64,000 nt of DNA, taken from NCBI RefSeq assembly GCF_003612555.1, contig NZ_RAZF01000007.1:99104-163103 (forward strand). Reading direction: 5' to 3'. The notes under the pieces are model-generated. The model made no database searches, was not told the origin of the DNA, and saw nothing but the letters and a program-made list of their open reading frames with translations. The position numbers were made by a program, and so were the translations under genes. The stretch comes from Acutalibacter sp. 1XD8-33 (GTDB lineage Bacteria > Bacillota > Clostridia > Oscillospirales > Acutalibacteraceae). Below are positions 1 through 7,018 of this stretch, piece by piece (within the stretch, counting starts at the first letter, position 1; each line of letters starts with the position of its first letter).

Positions 1-1
1 A

Positions 2-67
2 TTGATTGGCAAACTGGATTCGAAATCTGCAAGATTATTTCGATTGCCGGGACGTGTAAACATTTAG
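2..67 (+). CDS. Possible 3' end of a gene running in from the left
   Basis: One forward frame is open from the window edge and ends with the residues RLFRLPGRVNI and a TAG stop. It is too short to identify. It is listed only because it is the most protein-like of the frames entering the window. It could equally be chance. Confidence 0.2.
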   Translation: MIGKLDSKSARLFRLPGRVNI

Positions 68-165
68 AAAGCATGAGGAGAATAAAAGGTAAATATATAG
101 TTTGGTTTTCATATTCCTCCGTTTTCCAGAGAATGGAGCGGGTGTTGGACGTTGAAAATAGACAT

Positions 166-253
166 GCCGGTGTGATGGAATTGGCAGACGTAGTGGACTC
201 AAAATCCACCGGGCTAATAACCCGTGCCGGTTCGAGTCCGGCCACCGGCACCA
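166..253 (+). tRNA. tRNA-Leu (anticodon CAA)
   Basis: This is a complete class II leucine tRNA that decodes UUG. The acceptor arms GCCGGTG and CACCGGC pair, followed by discriminator A and an encoded CCA. The anticodon stem GTGGA/TCCAC encloses the loop CTCAAAA, so the anticodon is CAA. The variable arm is long, as expected for Leu, and the T-loop GGTTCGAGTCC is canonical. A degraded mobile element begins about 120 bp downstream, although serine recombinases usually do not target tRNA genes, so the tRNA is not proposed as the attachment site. Confidence 0.95.
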
Positions 254-257
254 TGTC

Positions 258-322
258 GAGTGTTCATAACGCAACTGAACACTCGTATGTAAAGGAACAG
301 TCGAAAGGCTGTTCCTTTACTA
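258..322 (+). terminator. tandem hairpins ending the tRNA transcript
   Basis: Two hairpins follow the tRNA. The first pairs GAGTGTTCA (258-266) with TGAACACTC (276-284). The second is a perfect 10-bp stem, AAAGGAACAG (291-300) with CTGTTCCTTT (309-318), whose 3' arm ends in a short T run. The second has the form of an intrinsic terminator. Confidence 0.65.
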
Positions 323-376
323 TTTCTATGGGGCGGTCTGCCCCGGTGGAGCGGCTCTCGGGCCGCTCCGTTTTCT

Positions 377-2067
377 TTAGCTGGCCTTGCCGACAAGATA
401 CTCAATCGCCACACCCTGGCGGCTGTCCAGCACCACGTTCTCCGGGTATTCCTCTACCTCCGGCAAATCCAGGACACCGATGAAGTTATAGTGGATCACG
501 ATGCGCTGCGTCCGGTTCTTTCCCCTGCCCTGGGTTTGGTACACGTCGATGCGTTCTACAAGCTCATGCAGAATGGTGGGCGTCAGCGTTTTCATCTCCA
601 TGAACTCCGCACTGCTTTCAAAAATTGCTCCTTGCAGAAAGCCCGGTCGTTCTCTTTGTCACACTGGCGCTGCAATTCCTCAATGTCCTTTTTGAGCGGC
701 TGCTGTTCCGCGTCATACCGCTGGGACATTTTCATAAAGCGTTCATCCGTCAGCTTACCCGATACATTGTCCTCGTAAATACGCTCAAACAGCCGGTCAA
801 CCTCTTTATTCCTGGCAATCAACTCCTAGAGGCGCTGCCGCCTGTTTTGGCTCTCCAGCTCATAGTCCTTGGCGGTTTTCTGAGCCAGCAGTTCGGCAAA
901 TTCCTCGGCATGGTTTTTCAGGTAGCTGACCATGCGGTTGAGTTCCAGCAGTATCACCTGTTCCGGTGAGTCAGCTCAGATGTAGTGGGTTTCGTTGCAG
1001 GTGCCCCGGTAGTTGGAGCAGTTGAAATATTCAATGGAGCTGTTGGGATGGTTAATGTTGTAATACAGCTTATGGCCGCAGTCGGTGCAGTACAGCAGAC
1101 CGGCGAACATATTCTTCTTGGTGTTTTTGGGCTTCCGGCGCTTCGCCCCCTCCCGGAGCTTCTGCACCTGTTCCCATGTGGTCTTATCGATGATAGCCTC
1201 ATGGTGGTTCTCAAAGATATCCCAATTTTCTTCGGGATTGTCCAGGCGGCGCTTGTTCTTGAAGGACTTTGAGTAGGTTTTGAAATTGACCAGGGTGCCC
1301 GTGTACTCCCGGAGGGTCAGGATTTTGGTTGATGGGTGGTCTTACACCCTTTGTAAGGGGTATCCTGGCTCTTTTTGCCGCCCTTGCGGATGCCTTTGCT
1401 CTCCCAATACTGCGTGGGGATCAAAATACCATCCTCCTGCAACAAGTGGGCCGTGGTTTCGATTCCCTTCCCCTCTACGCAAAGCCGGTAAATCCTGCGG
1501 ACGACATCGGCAGCTTCGTTGTCGATGATCCATTTCCGGGGGTTATCTGGGTCTTTTTTATAGCCGTAGGGCGGCGGACACATGGGGTCGCCAGGCGTCG
1601 CCGCGCAGTTTTTTTGAACTGCGTACCTTGCGGCTGATATCCTTTGCATACCACTCGTTCATGATGTTTCGGAAGGGCGAAAAATCATCGTCGCCCTGGT
1701 CGCTGTCCACGTCATCGTTTACGGCAATATAGCGAACGCCCTTGCTGGGAAAGTAAATCTCCGTGTACTGCCCGGTCGGGATGTAGTTTCGGCCTAATCT
1801 GGACAAAGCCTTCGTCACTACGCAGTTGATTTTGCCGTCCTCAATGTCGTCAATCATGCGCTGGAAAGCGGGACGATCGTAGTTCGTGCCACTCCATCCG
1901 TCGTCAACGTACTCCTGAGTTATGGTCAGTCCATGCTCCAGTGCGTACTGTTGTAACATCATCCGCTGGTTCACGATGAAATTGCTCTCGCCTTGGAGAT
2001 CATCGTCACGGCTGAGGCGGAGATATAACGCGGTAACGTCGTGCTTATTGCCTGTTCTGGACTGCAT
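377..2067 (-). pseudogene. large serine recombinase, decayed
   Basis: This is the remnant of a large serine site-specific recombinase of the kind that mobilises Clostridia transposons (TnpX/TndX type). The start at 2067 has a strong GGAAGGAGG site. The N-terminal catalytic domain is intact, with the nucleophile serine in YLRLSRDD, followed by the recombinase domain (PPYGYKKDP, then IDNEAADVVRRIY). A zinc ribbon (CTDCGH ... CSNYRGTC) and a C-terminal coiled coil follow. The reading frame is broken by frameshifts near 1640, 1325 and 605, a TGA near 975 (after THYI) and a TAG near 828. It is the leftmost part of a dead integrative element that also holds the remnants up to 3.5 kb. Confidence 0.9.
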
Positions 2068-2107
2068 ATTTCCTCCTTCCCGGCAGCCAGACAAACACAT
2101 TTCTATT

Positions 2108-2316
2108 TCATTGTAATGGCCCTGACTGCAAAACACAAAGGTGCAAATCACTTTTCCTCGGCTTGATGTCCTCGGTCAGAATGAGCCGTTTCATCTTGTC
2201 GGTCAAATCCTCCGCTTCTTTTCCAGCTTCAGATTCCTTAAAGGCGGAAACGACCTCATATTTCACGTTGTTGACCGTATGCTCGGTCAGCGGGGCGGCA
2301 AGGCTTTTTTCTTCAT
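2108..2316 (-). pseudogene. small transposon-encoded protein, TnpW-like, frameshifted
   Basis: Read from the ATG at 2316, the frame stops after nine codons. Removing one C from the CCCC run near 2292 restores about 68 residues containing LTEHTVNNVKYEVVSAF and DKMKRLIL. This resembles the short TnpW-type proteins carried beside serine recombinases in Clostridia conjugative transposons (T-x-x-Y-x-V ... DK-hydrophobic-R pattern). It lies between the PemK-like remnant and the recombinase. The family assignment is from memory of the pattern and is moderate at best. Confidence 0.45.
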
Positions 2317-2349
2317 ACCTGTCCCCGATCCCCCCCCTGGGGCGTCACG

Positions 2350-2854
2350 TCAAAATACACCCCCCATGCGCTTCTTGCAGTAGGCGCAAATCTCTTTTTC
2401 AGGCTGTCCCGACGCGGCCTCCGCAAAGCAAAAGCGCCTGTGCCGCGAAAAGCGTCAGCACAAGCGCAGCATAAGCAGAGGGTTAGTTTCGGGGGTACGG
2501 GTTCGATCAGGCCGATGCTGACCGCCAGGGCGTGGTTGATGCCCCGGATATGTTTCTCGTCCAGCCTGCCGATGTAGCCGGACAGCCGCCGCTTGTCCAC
2601 GGAGCGAATTTGCTCCAACAGGACAAGGGAGGGCTGCGTCAGCCCGTTCCCGGCGTCCAGAGATAGTAGTGGGTGGGCAGCTTGGCCTTGGCGTTGGCCT
2701 TGCTGGTGATGGCGGCGATGATAACGGTGGGGCTGTACTTGTTGCCCACGTTGTTCTGAATGATAACGACGGGCCGGGTGCCCTTCTGCTCCGAGCCGAT
2801 CCCATGGCCCAGGTTGGCATAATACAGGTCGCCGCGCAAATATGTCCTGCTCAT
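2350..2854 (-). pseudogene. PemK/MazF-type toxin with C-terminal zinc ribbon, frameshifted
   Basis: The N-terminal part (from [16 protein letters not shown], with a GGGGAGG site upstream) is a PemK/MazF endoribonuclease fold containing [12 protein letters not shown]. After a frameshift near 2645 the homology resumes in another frame with LVLLEQIRSVDKRRL and GLIEPVPPKL. A second shift near 2420 leads to CAYCKKRMGGVF. Together with CLCCACADAF this suggests a four-cysteine zinc-binding tail absent from stand-alone MazF. No antitoxin gene is visible next to it. It is probably cargo or a conjugation module of the dead element. Confidence 0.75.
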
Positions 2855-3084
2855 GGTGTTTGACCTCCCCATAAAAATTAGACGGCCTGCGCCGCCTATG
2901 TAGGGGCCGGACAGCATGACATATCAAGGTTGGTGGAGCATAAATGCTCCCGTTTCCATAAACCTGTCCCGCTGTCCTGTCCGGCACATCCTGGCGCGGC
3001 GACAAAAGTGGCTCACGGCAATAGGAATGTGCTTGATGAATGGGGATGAAGTTGTCAAAGGTCAAACCCATTCGCCGCACAAAC

Positions 3085-3128
3085 GAGGAACAGGTGAAGG
3101 GCTTTCCATCGCCCTTCACCTGTTCCTC
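3085..3128. terminator. perfect 18-bp inverted repeat
   Basis: GAGGAACAGGTGAAGGGC (3085-3102) and its exact complement (3111-3128) are separated by 8 bases. The perfect stem, in an otherwise decayed region, could be a terminator between the sigma-like remnant and the toxin remnant, or part of a small inserted palindrome. There is no strong T run on either side. Confidence 0.4.
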
Positions 3129-3156
3129 ACTCAAATGCGAAATTTGCCCCCCTAAA

Positions 3157-3530
3157 TCAAAAAACTTTCAAGTTCTCGATTGCCTTCTCAATAGACCTTT
3201 TGACCGGCGAAATCGTGCATCCCTCCATATCCGCAATCTGCTCGTATGTAAACTCCCCGAAGTAGTACAGCACCAGACGGCGGCGCTGCTTTTCAGGCAG
3301 TTGGGGCCTGATGCAGCTTGTCCACTTCCATCCGCTGTGAAACGGTTTCCTCCACGCTCTCCTGGGGCTTCAAGGCCCGCCTGCTCAGCGTGACCTCCGT
3401 CTGTTCCGTCCGCTCATAGTGCTTGTCCACTTTGTGCGTGAAAGAAATATCCTCCAACTCAAAACGGTCAAAGGCATCAAACAAGGGCTTGTCGATCTTA
3501 ACGCACCGTTCCCAGATTAGCGTATAAAAT
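3157..3530 (-). pseudogene. sigma-70 region 4-like protein of a conjugative element, frameshifted
   Basis: The minus strand encodes FDAFDRFELEDISFTHKVD and DKLHQA. One extra C near 3300 shifts the frame; reading on in the next frame gives LPEKQRRRLVLYYFGEF, then TYEQIADMEGC and SPVKRSIEKAIENLK. The second part is a clear sigma-70 region 4 helix-turn-helix. Such sigma-like proteins are common in the regulatory module of Clostridia integrative conjugative elements. The 5' end is not preserved as a clean start. Confidence 0.8.
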
Positions 3531-3550
3531 AGATACGGAGGTTTGTATCA

Positions 3551-4054
3551 ATGGAAACGAGAAATACAATTTTAGAGTTATGAAAATATCTAAACTTATC
3601 TCAAAATGAGTTTGCAGAAAAGCTACTGGTCACACGGCAGGCAGTTTCTCGTTGGGAAAACGGGGACACTGTACCGAATATTGATACACTGAGACTTATT
3701 GCTGAAACTTTTGATGTGTCGGTGGACTTCCTGCTGGGACGCTCCGCCGGACAGTGCCAGAGTTGCGGGATGATCTTAGTAAAGAATAGTGACAAAGGAA
3801 CAGAGAGCAATGGATGCAAATCAGAGGAATACTGCGCCTATTGCTACCAAAAAGGTCAATTTGTGCAAGATTTTTCAATTGAGGAATTGATAGAAATACT
3901 TTTGCGACATTTGGATACCTGGAACAAGGAAAATCATGTGAATTTTACAGCGCAGGAGGCAAGAGCTGAACTGCAACAATTCTTACCAACGCTAAAACGT
4001 TGGCGGGCAAAGGATGGTGAAGAAGAAAAACAAACCGGTGTCTCGCCGAAATAA
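3551..4054 (+). pseudogene. XRE regulator with putative zinc-ribbon domain, nonsense-mutated
   Basis: A GGAGG site precedes the ATG at 3551, but codon 11 is TGA (3581-3583). The frame then continues unbroken with an XRE helix-turn-helix (LSQNEFAEKLLVTRQAVSRWE, then TVPNIDTLRLIAETF). A putative zinc-ribbon domain follows (QCQSCGM ... EEYCAYCYQKGQFVQDFSIEEL). No in-frame ATG, GTG or TTG lies between the stop and the HTH, so the DNA-binding domain cannot be made without readthrough. It is followed 28 bp later by a broken VOC gene, so this is probably a dead two-gene unit. Confidence 0.8.
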
Positions 4055-4082
4055 GGACATAAAATTCCAAGGAGCTGATACT

Positions 4083-4240
4083 ATGAAATTCACTTGTATA
4101 GTTATTTCTGTGGCTGACATAAATGCCGCAAGAAAATTTTATGAGGATCTGTTTGGATTAGCGGTGTTTCAGGATTGTTTCAGGATTACGGTAAGAATAT
4201 TGCCTTTACCTGCGGTCTGGTATTGCAGCAGGATTTTGAC
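4083..4240 (+). pseudogene. VOC/glyoxalase-family protein, truncated and frameshifted
   Basis: The start MKFTCIVISVADINAARKFYEDLFG, preceded by AAGGAG, is a typical N-terminus of the vicinal-oxygen-chelate superfamily. A perfect 11-bp tandem duplication (GTTTCAGGATT at 4166-4176 and 4177-4187) shifts the frame. Removing one copy restores VFQDYGKNIAFTCGLVLQQ and DFDWLVNL. After that the family likeness ends and another gene's sequence begins, so the gene is also truncated. Confidence 0.8.
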
Positions 4241-4242
4241 TG

Positions 4243-4352
4243 GCTTGTGAATCTGCTTCTGGGAAAAGAAACTGGATTGCAGGAAATAGAGGCGGATCGT
4301 TTTTGAATTTTAGACCCGGTTGATGGGACCACAAACCTTATGCACGACTGGC
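4243..4352 (+). pseudogene. inositol-monophosphatase family fragment
   Basis: This short fragment is in the same frame as the repaired VOC sequence. It encodes ILDPVDGTTNLMHD, the metal-binding signature of the IMPase/SuhB family. The codon before ILDP is TGA where the family has Trp, consistent with a TGG to TGA change. Both ends are lost: the left joins the VOC fragment and the right joins a transposase fragment. Confidence 0.6.
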
Positions 4353-4357
4353 CTGTT

Positions 4358-4582
4358 TTACCCACAGGGACTGGTACTCCGCCTCCGTGTGCTGTCTGGG
4401 GGGCTGTGCGGTCGCCGGGACTGACAAGTTAGAGACTCTATACTTCCGCGCCAGTGCGCCGTCCAGAAGTAGATGTAGGACCGGCTTTTATTGCACTTCC
4501 GGCTGGCCCTGCTCACACCATATTTCTCTGCGTACTTCATTAGGGATGACGGAGTTTCATGCTCTATGTTATACTTTTACGC
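4358..4582 (-). pseudogene. transposase N-terminal fragment (helix-turn-helix, IS481/IS3-like)
   Basis: The minus strand encodes MKYAEKYGVSRASRKCNKSR, SYIYFWTAHW and SLTCQSRRPH, which match the N-terminal helix-turn-helix of a common Clostridia integrase-type transposase. In-frame residues KYNIEHETPS precede the first methionine, and an upstream TAA closes the frame. Only about 65 residues remain and the DDE core is absent, so this is an inactive scar whose left edge truncates the IMPase fragment. Confidence 0.6.
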
Positions 4583-4730
4583 ATGAAGGATGTGGCCTCT
4601 TCTTGGTACGGCTAAGTGTGGTAACTCAACTTTAAACCGACCTGACTTCATTCTTCTACTTTTTTCTTTCGCCTCTGTCTAATTTGTATTGTACTCCTGC
4701 ATTTGGACGCTCCCATGGCCGAAGGAACGG

Positions 4731-4759
4731 TTGACATCTCCCTCCGGCTGTGATATACT
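4731..4759 (+). promoter_or_regulatory. strong sigma-A promoter for the rsgA leader
   Basis: TTGACA (4731-4736) and TATACT (4754-4759) are separated by 17 bp, a near-consensus vegetative promoter. Transcription would start near 4767 and run through a 19-codon leader ORF and a terminator-like hairpin before rsgA. Confidence 0.8.
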
Positions 4760-4792
4760 GTATCCGCAATCCATAAAAAAGGCGGTGAGCGT

Positions 4793-4852
4793 ATGGCAAT
4801 TATATATTTTCCGAAAAACAGAGAAGCCGCCGCCCGCCTTGCCTTTTCATAG
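4793..4852 (+). CDS. possible 19-residue leader peptide
   Basis: An ATG just downstream of the promoter opens a 19-codon frame reading MAIIYFPKNREAAARLAFS, preceded by a GGCGGTGAG that could serve as a weak ribosome site. It is followed by a small hairpin (CATAGGC/GCCTATG) and then an intrinsic terminator. The arrangement of promoter, short ORF, hairpins and gene looks like translational attenuation, but the peptide has no run of a single regulatory codon. It may be chance. Confidence 0.3.
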   Translation: MAIIYFPKNREAAARLAFS

Positions 4853-4886
4853 GCTTGTTTCGCGCCTATGACTGAAATCAAACGGC

Positions 4887-4918
4887 AAAACCGGCCTCCT
4901 GTGGGGCCGGATTTTTTG
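4887..4918 (+). terminator. intrinsic terminator or attenuator upstream of rsgA
   Basis: CCGGCC (4891-4896) pairs with GGCCGG (4905-4910), extended by an A run and followed by ATTTTTT. It lies between a strong promoter and rsgA, with no complete larger gene before it. It may therefore attenuate rsgA or end a short noncoding RNA starting near 4767. Confidence 0.65.
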
Positions 4919-5005
4919 CGTGAAAGGAGAGAGGTTTCATGAGCGTGCATATGTTTTCCAGAAAAACCAGAAACCCCAAGACCAATTTTCGATTGGAGGA
5001 ATTCA

Positions 5006-6127
5006 ATGACAGATCTACTCGCTTACGGCTTTCCCCAAGAGTTTCTTCCCCCAGAGGGAAGCCCCGCCCTGCCCGCCCGGGTAACGGCGGTTTTTAAAGA
5101 ACGCTTTCAGTTGATGACCCAGGAGGGTGAACATTATGGCAGGCTGAAAACCAAGGAATACCTTTACGACGGCGGGCGGAAGTTTCCCACCACCGGGGAC
5201 TATGTGCTGGCCTTGCCAGCTGCCGGCGACTGGCAGATTGTGGAAACCCTGCCCCGCAGGAGCTTTTTTTCCCGGATAGACTCCTGGCACGGTACAGAGC
5301 AGGCCGTGGCCGCCAATATGGATGTGGTGTTTGCGGTGCAATCCCTTAATGAGAATTTCAGCCCCAAGCGCCTGGAGCGCTACTTGACCCTCAGTTGGAA
5401 CTCCGGCGCACGGCCTGTGGTGCTGCTCACCAAGTTGGACCTGCCCGGGGACCACGGAGAGCAGATCGCCACTGCCCGGAAAACCGCCGGAAAGGTTCCT
5501 GTAGTGGCTCTCAGCGCAAAAACCGGAGAAGGCATGGACCGGCTTTTGCCCTATCTGGCCCCGGGGACCACGGCGGCGTTTCTGGGGTCCTCCGGTGTGG
5601 GCAAGTCCAGCCTGATTAACCGCCTCTGGGAGGACTCCTTTTCTGCCGCGCAACCAGGTTCGGCGGAGGAAACGGCCTCGCCGCCCGGGATCCCCCGAGA
5701 ACGGATGGCCACCGGAAGCGTCCGGGAAAAGGACGGCATGGGCCGTCACACCACCACCCACCGGCAGCTTTTGCGCCTGCCCTCGGGCGTGCTGCTCATT
5801 GATACTCCCGGGATGCGGGAACTGGGCATGTGGGACTCTCTTGACGGCCTTAGCGAAGCCTTCCCGGATGTGGAACAGTACCTGGGCCAATGCCGGTTCT
5901 CAGACTGCCGCCACGAGAACGAGCCCGGCTGCGCCGTCCGCGCGGCGCTGGCCAGCGGTGAGCTGGACCCCGGACGCTGGGAAAGCTATAAGGTCCTTAA
6001 CTGGGAATCCCGGCACAGCCATCACCTGAGCACGGTACGCATGAAGCAGGGCCAGCCCAGCAAGGCTTTGGCAAAAGCCCGGCGCCAGGAGAAAAAGTAC
6101 AGGAAAAATTTTTCAGAACCGTATTGA
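5006..6127 (+). CDS. rsgA: ribosome small subunit-dependent GTPase RsgA
   Basis: RsgA is a circularly permuted GTPase that checks late maturation of the 30S subunit. The 373-residue protein has an N-terminal OB fold. The G motifs follow in permuted order: TKLD (G4), SAKTG (G5), GSSGVGKSSLINRL (G1) and DTPGM (G3). A C-terminal zinc site follows (CRFSDC, HENEPGC). The start at 5006 is preceded by GGAGG (4995-4999). The stop codon overlaps the -35 box of the next promoter. Its own transcription probably starts at 4767 through the leader described above. Confidence 0.95.
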   Translation: MTDLLAYGFPQEFLPPEGSPALPARVTAVFKERFQLMTQEGEHYGRLKTKEYLYDGGRKFPTTGDYVLALPAAGDWQIVETLPRRSFFSRIDSWHGTEQAVAANMDVVFAVQSLNENFSPKRLERYLTLSWNSGARPVVLLTKLDLPGDHGEQIATARKTAGKVPVVALSAKTGEGMDRLLPYLAPGTTAAFLGSSGVGKSSLINRLWEDSFSAAQPGSAEETASPPGIPRERMATGSVREKDGMGRHTTTHRQLLRLPSGVLLIDTPGMRELGMWDSLDGLSEAFPDVEQYLGQCRFSDCRHENEPGCAVRAALASGELDPGRWESYKVLNWESRHSHHLSTVRMKQGQPSKALAKARRQEKKYRKNFSEPY

Positions 6128-6152
6128 CTTTTACCCCTTTCCAGGATATAAT
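6124..6152 (+). promoter_or_regulatory. promoter of the first T-box transcript
   Basis: TTGACT (6124-6129) and TATAAT (6147-6152) have 17-bp spacing. The -35 box overlaps the rsgA stop codon. Confidence 0.75.
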
Positions 6153-6164
6153 ATTGAAATATAT

Positions 6165-6498
6165 AGAATAAAGGCTATGACGAAGCCGGTCGGAGAGCCA
6201 TCCGCTTCAGAGAGTTGGCGGTTGCTGTGAGCCAACGGGACGCTTTCCAGCAGGAGAATCCCTGGGCGCTGTTTTGTGCGCCGCCTATCCCTTCCGAGCC
6301 GGAGGTCCGAAACCGAGCCCATGTTGTTCTTTCGAGCGTGTTGCCGGGTGTAGACGCCTCCCGTGAACGCCGCGTTAGTGCGAAGGGCTTGTTGGAGCCC
6401 GGCGAGGGGCGGCCCTGGTGAAAAGGGGCCGCAATATGAGTGGTACCGCGGATTCTGTCCGTCTCATAGGGGATACTTCCCTGTGGGGCGGTTTTTTT
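6165..6498 (+). ncRNA. T-box riboswitch, specifier probably Ser (UCC)
   Basis: The leader carries the expected landmarks in order. A stem I base is closed by CCGGTCGGAG and CTTCCGAGCCGG. The AGAGAG bulge is followed by a GTTGGC/GCCAAC distal hairpin. The specifier segment reads GAATCCC. A GCCGCGTTAG segment precedes the antiterminator core TGGTACCGCGG (6441-6451), and a terminator stem ends in TTTTTTT (6491-6497). I read the specifier as GAA-UCC, serine; this assignment is moderate. No aminoacyl-tRNA synthetase follows: about 500 bp of repeat sequence and then an HTH-cupin-ligase gene come next. Confidence 0.88.
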
Positions 6499-6499
6499 G

Positions 6500-6960
6500 T
6501 GTCCATGCTCACAGAGCTGGATTAGTTCCGGGACTGAGGGGCTTTGTCCCGCCTGCCACTGGCAGGCGCTCATTCCCCGACGAGGGACAGCTGGTTCCGG
6601 TTTCCAGGGGTCTCGCCTACCGGCTCGGTCAGTTCGTAGCTTGTCTGCCACTGGCAGACACTTACCCCCATACGTGGGACGCTGGCCTTCTCCGGGACCC
6701 AGGGGTGCTTTTTATTCTTGCAAAAAGCACCCCTCTTGGCGGACTCCGTCCGCCAATTCACCCCGCAAAAATTGCGCTTCTCAGATGTTTAAGGTCAAGG
6801 TCGTGGAGCTCTGCTCCACACCGCGCAACCTTTGAAAAGGTTGACGAAACTTTTACCCTGGACGGCTTTGGCCGGTCCAGCTGGCCTTAAGCTGGTCGTT
6901 ATGTGGGGGCGAAACCCCACGACCTTGCCGTAGCCGCGCCCTTTGCGGCGAAGGCCACTC
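6500..6960. repeat. composite dispersed intergenic repeat, copy 1
   Basis: No gene is supported between the T-box terminator and 7019. The stretch is made of modules seen again near 15.1, 25.6, 35.5, 39.4, 47.4, 56.1 and 63.9 kb. These include odd palindromes with a CCACTGG core (GCCTGCCACTGGCAGGC near 6556, GTCTGCCACTGGCAGAC near 6642), the phrase GAAACTTTTACCCTGG, and GGTCCAGCTGG. Open frames across it are chance readings of these modules. Confidence 0.7.
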
Positions 6961-7018
6961 CGTATTACTCTCAAAAAGCATATTATTTTCAATATAAATC
7001 TTTAAGGGGGAAAGCCCA

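Noticed and set aside
166..2067. tRNA-Leu as attachment site of the decayed element
   Set aside because: The recombinase is a serine type, which rarely uses tRNA genes, and no duplicated tRNA 3' end was seen at the far side.
6175..6890. Frames on both strands across the first T-box and repeat copy 1
   Set aside because: The T-box core and terminator explain the first part and dispersed repeats the rest; no ribosome site or protein pattern.
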